Assembly: GCA_916710115.1 (NCBI GenBank)
Contig: CAKAOY010000074.1
Coordinates: forward strand, 1-6,104
Direction of reading: 5' to 3'
From: an uncultured Bergeyella sp.
GTDB taxonomy: Bacteria; Bacteroidota; Bacteroidia; Flavobacteriales; Weeksellaceae
Length of the DNA stretch: 6,104 nucleotides
Shown: positions 1-5,915 of the stretch, piece by piece
How positions within the stretch are numbered: position 1 is the first letter of the stretch
Layout of the letters: each line of letters begins with the position of its first letter
Made by a program: the position numbers and the translations under genes
The notes under the pieces: generated by a model
Told to the model about the DNA's origin: nothing
What the model saw: the letters and a program-made list of their open reading frames with translations, nothing else
Database searches by the model: none

Positions 1-269
1 AATGGCAAATCTATCGCTCTACTGAAAATATTGGCATCTGAAGAACGGAACCTAACCGCCGTAGTAGGGTTAGGCATCCTTTCGCTGTATTCACTTACCG
101 AATATTCATTTGTAGAAATAGCATCTGTACTGATAGAGAGAGGATAAATATTTCCCAAACAATAGATATTTTCCGAAGGCAATAAGTGATTATCATATTG
201 TATATGAGTATTTTGCCCCATAAACAACTTTCCAAAAAACATCAATAATAGAAGGTATTTTTCCAGCAT
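1..269 (-). CDS. Secreted protein, N-terminal fragment (probable T9SS-exported surface protein)
   Basis: Only the first 89 codons are present; the gene runs off the left edge. The start ATG (269..267) lies one base after the stop codon of the sialyltransferase gene, so the two are almost certainly co-transcribed. Residues 1-19 form a Sec signal peptide: Lys4, a hydrophobic core LLLLMFFGKLFMG, and probable cleavage before Gln19. The mature part is Ser/Thr/Asn-rich, with a stretch YSVSEYSERMPNP (56-68) and then SSDANIFSRAIDLP (76-89). That pattern (a Tyr/Pro-rich strand, Ser-Asp-Asp-like residues, then an 'I-LP' strand) resembles the opening beta-domain of large flavobacterial gliding-motility-associated proteins that carry a type B T9SS sorting domain. 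This is pattern recall only; the diagnostic C-terminal sorting domain is outside the window. It could equally be another secreted or periplasmic protein. Secretion is well supported; the T9SS assignment is an inference. Confidence 0.6.
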   Translation of the reverse strand, partial: MLEKYLLLLMFFGKLFMGQNTHIQYDNHLLPSENIYCLGNIYPLSISTDAISTNEYSVSEYSERMPNPTTAVRFRSSDANIFSRAIDLP

Positions 270-270
270 T

Positions 271-1410
271 TTATTTATCTTTAAATTCTAAGATTTGGAT
301 TCCTACCTGCTGATATAGTTTCTGAACAGGATTTAGAAAATAATCTTTTGGGAGAGAAGTTGGTTTTATGGCATATACATTAAGATTTGGGAAATCCTTC
401 ATTGTGATAGCAGCACCACTGAAAAATGTATATATTTCGTACTGAGTATTAGGATTTTTCTCTATTTCTTTCAAAATATAATCTTCAATAATGAGTTTAG
501 ATTCTAAGGTCTCTACCCCATCCAATTTATATTTTTGTCTCGGGTGGCGAGAAGTATATTTTATACCATAATGTTTCACTGCTTTTTCTGAAATAGCCTT
601 CATTTTCTCCTCTGTAGTACCTAATAATATCTTTATGGTATCCTTTTTTATAATATTTGATTTTAATTTAGAAGCATTAAAAAGCGGTAGATATACCATT
701 TTTCTTTTTCCGTTATCCATTACATTATGTAACTCCTTAAAAATTGTATAATGCTTTTGGGACTTTTCTCTTACTTTTGTAATAGTCAAACCATCATTAA
801 TGATATTAAAAAATCTTCTTTGATTTTTATTTTTCATATAAAAAACATCATCACGAGTAAAACTCGTATTCTCAATTAAGTTTTTAGTTCCATCGTCAAA
901 AGTATTCACCTCTGCCTCTGGATGAGTATTGATAAAGCATGCAATAGACTCGGAATCCATATTTGATAAATAAATACTCTTCACCTTTGGAAGAAGGTTA
1001 GCTTTCAGTTTTAGTTCCAACATAATAGGAAAAAAATTTCTATTTCTCCAACGATCTTTACCATCATAATAAAAGGAATAAGCCCTATAAGCCTTACTCT
1101 TAAGTCTTTGAAAATAATAGTCATATTTTTCATTTTTATCCAATGAAATAAGCACCGCATAAAACTTTTCGTTGGGGTATTTTTCTATAATTTTCTCAGC
1201 AATTACCATTTGTAGAGTGGTCATACAAAATATCACATTCACAGGTTCCTTCGGCTCATCAAATAGTTTATCTCGCAATAATGGTAAGAAATTTCTCTCT
1301 CCACTATTATTTTTATCACCCAAATAAAATAAGATTCCTCCTGCCATAACAAGAGTTGCCAACAGAGCAAAAATAATTTTTTTCAACATTTGTATTGATT
1401 TTAAACTCAT
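271..1410 (-). CDS. lst: Lst-type lipooligosaccharide alpha-2,3-sialyltransferase (glycosyltransferase family 52)
   Basis: Expected to transfer sialic acid from CMP-Neu5Ac to a terminal galactose of lipooligosaccharide at the inner membrane. The 379 residues match my memory of Neisseria Lst (about 371 aa) along the whole length: an N-terminal anchor (hydrophobic 12-30), then GERN (37-40), DKLF (47-50), EPVNVIFC (55-62), NEKYDYYF (93-100), the GT52 hallmark TFDDGT (170-175), HYTIFK (220-225), KMVYLPLF (237-244), HPRQ (289-292), EIYTFFSGAA (325-334) and TMKDFPN (336-342). His289 aligns with catalytic His280 of the meningococcal enzyme. Glu267 occupies the place of its catalytic Asp258. Start choice: the promoter and longest frame allow ATG at 1410, but Met8 (ATG 1389..1387) puts the GERN motif at exactly the Lst distance and gives 372 aa, so Met8 may be the true start. 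It is transcribed from a strong Bacteroidetes promoter just upstream and is followed after one base by a secreted-protein gene. No CMP-sialate supply genes are in view. Base composition matches the neighbours. Confidence 0.85.
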   Translation of the reverse strand: MSLKSIQMLKKIIFALLATLVMAGGILFYLGDKNNSGERNFLPLLRDKLFDEPKEPVNVIFCMTTLQMVIAEKIIEKYPNEKFYAVLISLDKNEKYDYYFQRLKSKAYRAYSFYYDGKDRWRNRNFFPIMLELKLKANLLPKVKSIYLSNMDSESIACFINTHPEAEVNTFDDGTKNLIENTSFTRDDVFYMKNKNQRRFFNIINDGLTITKVREKSQKHYTIFKELHNVMDNGKRKMVYLPLFNASKLKSNIIKKDTIKILLGTTEEKMKAISEKAVKHYGIKYTSRHPRQKYKLDGVETLESKLIIEDYILKEIEKNPNTQYEIYTFFSGAAITMKDFPNLNVYAIKPTSLPKDYFLNPVQKLYQQVGIQILEFKDK

Positions 1411-1437
1411 ATAATTTTAACTTTTTTTATGATTTTG

Positions 1438-1468
1438 CAAAAGTAACTATAAAATCTCATTCTTACAA
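1438..1468 (-). promoter_or_regulatory. Bacteroidetes-type promoter of the sialyltransferase gene
   Basis: Read on the minus strand, TTG (1468..1466) is followed after 20 bases by TACTTTTG (1445..1438). This is an exact match to the Bacteroidetes housekeeping sigma consensus TTG-N19..21-TAnnTTTG. Transcription should start a few bases downstream, near 1430. That leaves a leader of about 20 bases to the first ATG (1410) or about 40 to the second (1389). No Shine-Dalgarno sequence precedes either start; the leader is A-rich, as is normal in this phylum. Confidence 0.75.
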
Positions 1469-1635
1469 TTTACGAAACTCTTATTTAAAAGTACATTTTT
1501 TTAACATTATTATTTCTCAATAAATTAATAAAATACTCCATTAAGACAATATCTATTTATTTTAATTTGTAATACATATATAATATGATATTTATCAGTA
1601 TTTTATAAAATAATTGATTTATTAAATCTAATTAT

Positions 1636-1667
1636 TTGTATTTATTATAATTTTATTTATAACTTTG
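1636..1667 (+). promoter_or_regulatory. Bacteroidetes-type promoter of the TonB-dependent receptor gene
   Basis: TTG (1636-1638, within TTTG) is followed after 21 bases by TAACTTTG (1660-1667), an exact TAnnTTTG -7 box. The predicted start of transcription is near 1672-1675, giving a leader of about 20 bases to ATG 1694. This placement rules out the in-frame TTG at 1670 as the translation start, because it would lie at or before the transcription start. Confidence 0.75.
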
Positions 1668-1693
1668 CGTTGATAAAATTAAATAAATATTTT

Positions 1694-3832
1694 ATGAACA
1701 AGATTTTTATTTCTGCTTTATTTCTTGGAGCAACAGCTATGGGATATGCCCAAGAAACTAATGAAATCTCAGGTAATGATGCTCATAATATAGAGGAAGT
1801 TACCATTACTACCAATCGTATTGTAGAGAAAAAAACCGATGCGATTGCTAATGTTACCGTAATTGATGATAAAAAACTACAAGAATTTGTAAAAGTATCA
1901 CCAGATTTATCTCATCTTATCGGGATGATAGAGCCTGCGATGTCTTTATCTACTAATACATCTAACAATCGCGCACAAAACCTTAGAGGACGTTCTTTGT
2001 TGGTACTTATCGATGGTATTCCTCAATCTACACCATTGCGTGCTACCGACCGCGAGATTCGTTCTATTGACCCTTCGGCTATTGAACGAATCGAAATTGT
2101 GAAAGGTTCTACCTCAATCTATGGAAATGGAGCCATTGGTGGTGTAATGAACATAGTAACGAAAAAAGCACCTAAAAATGTGGCTTTTGGAGGGCAAACA
2201 ATCGTTGGAGCTTCTGCTCACGATTCTTTCAAAGAGAATAGAGGTTTCGGATACAGAATCAACCAACAATTTTATGGAGATTACAAAGGTTTATCTTACT
2301 TGATAAGTGGTACTCTAAACCAAAGTGGTTCTGCCATTGATGGAGATGGGCAATATATCTCCCCAAGATACGGATTAGGAGATGTTCGTACCTATAATGG
2401 TCTCATTAAAATAGGTTATAAATTTGATAGCAATAGCTCTATTGAGGCAATGTATAACTTCTATCGAAGTACGCAACATACTCCACTTATTCCTTCTGGA
2501 GGTAAGTATTTAGAAAGTCCTCGTATTGGTATCTATGGTGAAAAAGATCCTCAAGCAGTAGATGAAGGTATGAGATTCAACCATAATGCTTATATCAAAT
2601 TTAATTCTAACAATGTATTCCAAAATACAGACTTAGAAGTTCAAGCATTTTCCCAACAACTATATACTGTTTTTGATTTCAGAAAACACAATCCTAAGAA
2701 GCCAAGATGGGAAAGTAAAAGCGGACAATCTGCTGTAAAAGCTTCCAAATACGGACTTCGTGGGCAATTAATCTCTAAGGTAAGATTCACTGATGATATT
2801 CATTCTCAGATACTTTATGGTTCAGATTTCGTGATGGATACTACCAGCCAACCTCTTGTAGATGGCCGTATATGGACTCCTGAAATGACATCTTATAACT
2901 TTGCACCATTCGTTCAAACAAAAACTACTTTTGCTAATCATTATGTATTAAAATTTGGCTTGAGATATGACTATATAGATGTCTCTGTCCCTAATTATAA
3001 TGTGTTAAGATTAAAAGATACAGATCCTCAAGTTCATGTACAAGGCGGTAGCTTAATTTACAAAAATCTATCTCCAAATGTGGGGTTCACTTACAACGAA
3101 CATAAAATTTTCCAACCATTCGTATCCTACTCTCAAGGATTCTCAATTTTTGACTTAGGAAGAACTCTTCGCTCAGCAAAGGCAGATGTCCTTTCTAAAA
3201 TTAATACAGAACCTGTAAAAACAGATAACTATGAAATCGGTGCTTACTCTAAAATTGGAAATCATATCCAATTGAGCGGTTCGTATTTCCATACTTACTC
3301 TAAATTAGGTAGCGACTTAAAATCTGTAAATGGTTTTTGGGTAGTAGATAGAAGCCCTCAAAAAGTTTATGGTTTTGAAGTGAATGCTGATATATTCCCT
3401 ACCGAGTGGCTTACTTTAGGTGCAAGTTTCATCTCATTTGAAGGAAAAAATAAATCAAATGTTAATGGCAATTGGGACGGATATATGAATGGTATCTCTA
3501 TCCCAGCATCTAAAACAACAGCCTATGTGAGAGTGTTGCCTAATAAGAAATCTTATATCCAAGTAAATTACTTACATACGGGTACTAGAGACAGATTTGC
3601 AAAAGATGCTACTGGTAAATACCCTGATGGTAATGGTATTGTTTCTCCAATCGATTTATTCTCACTAAGTGCAGGATATACCTTCAACAAAAATCTTTCT
3701 CTAGGATTAGGTATTGAAAACCTTGCTGATAAAACATATTATACTCCAGCGTCAATGCTTATGGCTCGCGATGACGAATATGCTAGAGGAAACGGAAGAT
3801 ATATCAATTTCAGCCTTAATTTCAGATACTAA
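1694..3832 (+). CDS. TonB-dependent outer-membrane receptor, IutA-like (probable hydroxamate siderophore uptake)
   Basis: A 712-residue outer-membrane transporter that would import a ferric siderophore using TonB-ExbBD energy. Residues 1-19 are a Sec signal peptide (MNKIF, hydrophobic core, cleavage likely after GYA before Gln20). EEVTITT (34-40) is the TonB box. The plug runs from about 44 to 158, with QNLRGRSLLVLIDGIPQ (95-111), IDPSAIERIEIVKGSTSIYG (125-144) and GGVMNIVTKK (149-158). The rest is a 22-strand barrel closing with IENLADKTYYTP (674-685) and a terminal aromatic (FSLNFRY). Several stretches follow aerobactin receptor IutA as I recall it: the plug core, the DGDG loop near 216-219, SQGFSIFDLGR (480-490), VKTDNYEIG (508-516), YGFEVNAD (559-566), VNGNW followed by PASKTTAYV (590-612). 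IutA is about 730 aa. Substrate is inferred; no siderophore synthesis genes are in view, so a xenosiderophore is plausible. ATG 1694 is chosen because the promoter overlaps any earlier start. The gene is monocistronic, with its own promoter and terminator. Confidence 0.85.
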   Translation: MNKIFISALFLGATAMGYAQETNEISGNDAHNIEEVTITTNRIVEKKTDAIANVTVIDDKKLQEFVKVSPDLSHLIGMIEPAMSLSTNTSNNRAQNLRGRSLLVLIDGIPQSTPLRATDREIRSIDPSAIERIEIVKGSTSIYGNGAIGGVMNIVTKKAPKNVAFGGQTIVGASAHDSFKENRGFGYRINQQFYGDYKGLSYLISGTLNQSGSAIDGDGQYISPRYGLGDVRTYNGLIKIGYKFDSNSSIEAMYNFYRSTQHTPLIPSGGKYLESPRIGIYGEKDPQAVDEGMRFNHNAYIKFNSNNVFQNTDLEVQAFSQQLYTVFDFRKHNPKKPRWESKSGQSAVKASKYGLRGQLISKVRFTDDIHSQILYGSDFVMDTTSQPLVDGRIWTPEMTSYNFAPFVQTKTTFANHYVLKFGLRYDYIDVSVPNYNVLRLKDTDPQVHVQGGSLIYKNLSPNVGFTYNEHKIFQPFVSYSQGFSIFDLGRTLRSAKADVLSKINTEPVKTDNYEIGAYSKIGNHIQLSGSYFHTYSKLGSDLKSVNGFWVVDRSPQKVYGFEVNADIFPTEWLTLGASFISFEGKNKSNVNGNWDGYMNGISIPASKTTAYVRVLPNKKSYIQVNYLHTGTRDRFAKDATGKYPDGNGIVSPIDLFSLSAGYTFNKNLSLGLGIENLADKTYYTPASMLMARDDEYARGNGRYINFSLNFRY

Positions 3833-3860
3833 TCAAATTTCATATCTATATAGTATTTTT

Positions 3861-3894
3861 AAAGATAGTCTTTCAATAGAGGCTATCTTTTTTT
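3861..3894 (+). terminator. Intrinsic terminator after the TonB-dependent receptor gene
   Basis: A 13-bp stem is formed by 3861-3873 and 3878-3890, starting AAAGATAG and closing CTATCTTT, with two G-T wobbles. The loop is the tetranucleotide CAAT (3874-3877), and a run of seven T's follows (3888-3894, partly inside the stem). It lies 28 bp after the receptor stop codon, a standard position for factor-independent termination. It also insulates the acetyltransferase gene from the receptor transcript. Confidence 0.85.
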
Positions 3895-3976
3895 ATCAAA
3901 AAAGAGAAATGCTCTACTACACACTTCTCTATAATATTTTTAATGGAACTCTATGCTATTGTCCAACTTTATTTAC

Positions 3977-3984
3977 TACCTTTG
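3977..3984 (+). promoter_or_regulatory. Putative Bacteroidetes -7 promoter element of the acetyltransferase gene
   Basis: TACCTTTG is an exact TAnnTTTG match 19 bases before ATG 4004. The upstream -33 element is poor: a TTG at 3959-3961 is only 15 bases away, and at the usual 19-21-base spacing only TATG (3952-3955) is found. The promoter is therefore probably real but weaker than the two in the divergent region. Confidence 0.55.
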
Positions 3985-4003
3985 TAATGTAATTTTATTT
4001 AAA

Positions 4004-4288
4004 ATGATAAAAATAGAACAATTCAACGGAGCAAAAAAAGGTAAATTTATAGCCTATATCGATAGTAAAAAAGCAGGACTATTGGAATACATATGGAATG
4101 AAAGACAATCTTTCAGCATCACACATACCGAGGTTTTTCCTGAGTTTAAAGGAATGGGTATCGGTAAAGTACTCCTTGAAAAAGCTGTAGAATATGCTCG
4201 CGAAGAAATTGTAAAAATTATCCCCATATGCTCTTTCGCACAATCTCAATTTTCCAAAAATGATGAAATTAAAGATGTTTTAGAATAA
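4004..4288 (+). CDS. Small GNAT-family N-acetyltransferase (YidJ/NATD1 type, COG2388)
   Basis: A 94-residue protein, the usual size of the minimal GNAT class seen in bacterial YidJ-like proteins and animal NATD1. The acetyl-CoA loop is EFKGMGIGKVLLEKAVEYAR (47-66), with the pattern G-x-G-x-G. It is preceded by the family-typical strand ITHTEVFPE (39-47) and followed by KIIPICSFAQSQFSKN (71-86), corresponding to the conserved 'P-C-F-..-F' C-terminal segment of this class. The natural acceptor is not established for the family, so no substrate is given. ATG 4004 is chosen over the in-frame ATG 3953 because the -7 box (3977-3984) lies inside the longer version, and residues before 4004 look like translated AT-rich spacer. 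The gene has its own promoter and is convergent with menB, leaving 22 bp between their stop codons. Confidence 0.85.
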   Translation: MIKIEQFNGAKKGKFIAYIDSKKAGLLEYIWNERQSFSITHTEVFPEFKGMGIGKVLLEKAVEYAREEIVKIIPICSFAQSQFSKNDEIKDVLE

Positions 4289-4310
4289 TACATTCTCTAC
4301 TGAAAATCAG

Positions 4311-5150
4311 CTAACTAATCCACGGATTTTCACCAAAATCTGGTTTTCGCTTTTCAAGAAAGGCATTTCGTCCCTCCTTAGCCTCATCGGTCATATATGC
4401 AAGACGAGTAGCCTCTCCTGCGAATACTTGTTGTCCAACCATTCCATCATCGGTAAGATTCATTGCGAATTTCAGCATTCTGATAGAGATTGGAGACTTC
4501 GCTAAGATTTCTTGTGCCCACTCGTAAGCAGTCTTTTCCAACTCAGAATGTGGTACCACAGCATTCACCATACCCATTGCTTCTGCCTCTCTTGCCGAGT
4601 AATTTCTACCTAAAAAGAAAATTTCGCGAGCCTTCTTCTGCCCAACCATTTTCGCCAAATAAGCCGAACCATATCCTCCATCAAAACTAGTAACATCTGC
4701 ATCTGTTTGCTTAAAAATTGCATGTTCCTCACTTGCCAAAGTCAAATCGCAAACGCAATGCAACGAATGGCCACCACCTACTGCCCAACCATTCACCACT
4801 GCAATAACAACCTTTGGCATAAAACGAATAAGTCTCTGAACTTCAAGTATATTGAGACGATGCCTACCATCTTCTCCCACATATCCCTGATGCCCACGAG
4901 CCTTCTGATCTCCTCCACTACAAAAAGCATGACCTCCATCTTTCGGACTTGGCCCCTCACCCGTAAGCAATACCACTCCAATACTCGGGTCTTCAGATGC
5001 ATCATAAAATGCCTCATACAACTCTGACGTAGTTTTTGGGCGAAATGCATTACGAACTTCTGGGCGATTAATCGCAATTCTCGCTACTCCACCACATTTT
5101 TTATAGGTAATATCTTCATATTCCTTTACGATTTTCCAATTAACTTCCAT
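4311..5150 (-). CDS. menB: 1,4-dihydroxy-2-naphthoyl-CoA synthase (MenB), type II
   Basis: Catalyses ring closure of o-succinylbenzoyl-CoA to 1,4-dihydroxy-2-naphthoyl-CoA in cytosolic menaquinone synthesis (EC 4.1.3.36). At 279 aa it is full length for this crotonase-fold family. Visible family motifs are AFCSGGDQKARG (75-86, oxyanion hole), QGYVGEDG (88-95), GWAVGGGHSLH (121-131), SFDGGYGSAYLA (155-166), MVGQKKAREIFFLGR (168-182), AGEATRLAYMTDE (244-256) and EKRKPDF (266-272). Ser155, Asp157 and Tyr252 align with the known catalytic Ser, Asp and C-terminal Tyr. Asp150 (QTDADV) takes the place of the bicarbonate-binding Gly of E. coli MenB, as in Mycobacterium tuberculosis MenB; this marks a bicarbonate-independent enzyme. 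The start ATG 5150 follows an A-rich leader without Shine-Dalgarno. No promoter is visible in the 47-bp gap to the upstream methyltransferase gene, so the two are probably co-transcribed. No other men genes are in the window. Confidence 0.96.
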   Translation of the reverse strand: MEVNWKIVKEYEDITYKKCGGVARIAINRPEVRNAFRPKTTSELYEAFYDASEDPSIGVVLLTGEGPSPKDGGHAFCSGGDQKARGHQGYVGEDGRHRLNILEVQRLIRFMPKVVIAVVNGWAVGGGHSLHCVCDLTLASEEHAIFKQTDADVTSFDGGYGSAYLAKMVGQKKAREIFFLGRNYSAREAEAMGMVNAVVPHSELEKTAYEWAQEILAKSPISIRMLKFAMNLTDDGMVGQQVFAGEATRLAYMTDEAKEGRNAFLEKRKPDFGENPWIS

Positions 5151-5197
5151 TTTATTTAAAGAATTAAATTTTTAATAAAATAATTAATTACACTAAA

Positions 5198-5896
5198 TCA
5201 TCTACCTAAAACAAATATCGTAGGAATTTTATGTAATTCAGGCTTATTTTTTTGCCAATCTTTTATAGTTTGTGTTTTTATGAATTCCTCCGTAGGATGA
5301 TTGATATTAGACGCTATACAAAGTTTTGTACTTGACGACAAAATTTTCGATAAATCTTCAAAAAGTTGATTATTTCTGTATGGAGTTTCCATAAAAATTT
5401 GGGTGTATCCCGTTTTTTGTATCGTGCTTTCTAAAAATTGTATTTTAGACTTTCGTTGATTTTTATCAATTGGCAAATATCCGTTAAAGGTAAATTCCTG
5501 TCCATTAAACCCACTAGAAATCAATGCCAAAATAATAGATGATGGTCCCGAAATAGGTACTACTTTCACTCCATTTTGGTGAGCCCACTCCACCATAATA
5601 TTACCTGGATCTGCAATACATGGTAATCCTGCTTCGGACAACAGACCAAAATCTTGCCCTTGTTTGATTAATTTTTGGGCTTCTTTCAAGTCGTTTGTCT
5701 CAGAATATTTATCTAATAAAAATAATTTTAAGTCTGATTGTTTTTTTTCGGGAGCAAAAAATTTAATTACTTTTCTTGCAGTTTTTTCATTTTCTACAAA
5801 AAAATAATCAGTTTTCATTATATATTCTCTAACAATTGGTGAAAAATACTCAATAGGAGATTCATCCGAAAGGTATGCTGGAATTAAAAATAACAT
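5198..5896 (-). CDS. RsmI-like SAM-dependent methyltransferase (tetrapyrrole methylase superfamily)
   Basis: 232 residues of the COG0313/tetrapyrrole-methylase fold. Landmarks in order are VENEKTARKVIKFF (34-47, counterpart of the RsmI 'AEDTR-TRKLL' segment), LLSEAGLPCIADPG (85-98, SAM-binding and dimer loop), KVVPISGPSSIILAL (111-125), FTFNGYLP (135-142), FMETPYRN (168-175) and a C-terminal PTIFVLG strand. RsmI 2'-O-methylates C1402 of 16S rRNA. This protein lacks the usual RsmI opening (ATPIGNL-D), which here reads LFLIPAYLSDESP. It therefore looks like the second, shorter paralogue found in Bacteroidetes rather than RsmI itself, and its substrate is unknown to me. It begins 19 bp after the phosphatase stop and ends 47 bp before menB on the same strand, consistent with one operon. 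An 8-A run lies in codons 50-52 (5741-5748) without disrupting the frame. Family is certain; exact function is not. Confidence 0.85.
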   Translation of the reverse strand: MLFLIPAYLSDESPIEYFSPIVREYIMKTDYFFVENEKTARKVIKFFAPEKKQSDLKLFLLDKYSETNDLKEAQKLIKQGQDFGLLSEAGLPCIADPGNIMVEWAHQNGVKVVPISGPSSIILALISSGFNGQEFTFNGYLPIDKNQRKSKIQFLESTIQKTGYTQIFMETPYRNNQLFEDLSKILSSSTKLCIASNINHPTEEFIKTQTIKDWQKNKPELHKIPTIFVLGR

Positions 5897-5915
5897 TTTA
5901 ACTAAAATTAAATAT

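Larger units (their letters stand above)
1411..1693. other. Divergent AT-rich intergenic region
   Basis: This 283-bp spacer separates the leftward sialyltransferase gene from the rightward receptor gene. It holds one promoter at each end, with the two -33 elements about 170 bp apart. The middle (about 1470-1635) is extremely AT-rich and contains no open frame of note and no RNA gene I can recognise. The only symmetric element I saw is the short perfect palindrome TGATA-TT-TATCA at 1586-1597. No convincing Fur box is visible, although an iron-regulated operator would be expected in front of a siderophore receptor. Confidence 0.6.

Noticed and set aside
1377..1383. Run of seven A's (coding strand) near the start of the sialyltransferase as a switch
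   Set aside because: It falls in a normal Lys-Lys-Ile start of the membrane anchor and is too short to claim slippage without strain comparison.
1586..1667. Classical Fur box in front of the receptor
   Set aside because: No stretch approaches the 19-bp inverted GATAAT repeat; only the short palindrome at 1586-1597 is symmetric, and it is reported as a weak finding.
1670..1693. Upstream TTG start for the receptor, adding eight residues
   Set aside because: The -7 promoter box ends at 1667, so this codon lies at or before the expected transcription start. The signal peptide also begins properly at ATG 1694.
3714..3992. Plus-strand open frame overlapping the end of the receptor gene
   Set aside because: It is out of frame with a well-supported gene, runs across the receptor terminator, and its translation has no recognisable motif.
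3953..4003. Upstream ATG start for the acetyltransferase, adding a hydrophobic leader
   Set aside because: The exact -7 box at 3977-3984 is inside this extension, and the GNAT family begins at about the ATG 4004 position.
4490..5077. Open frames on both strands inside menB (4490-4690 plus, 4707-5027 plus, 4793-5077 minus)
   Set aside because: They are alternative-frame readings of menB, which matches its family end to end; their translations show no family pattern.
5741..5748. Run of eight A's (coding strand) in the methyltransferase gene as a phase-variation tract
   Set aside because: Eight A's is common in AT-rich coding sequence, it encodes an ordinary Glu-Lys-Lys, and the gene is a housekeeping type with no reason to switch.
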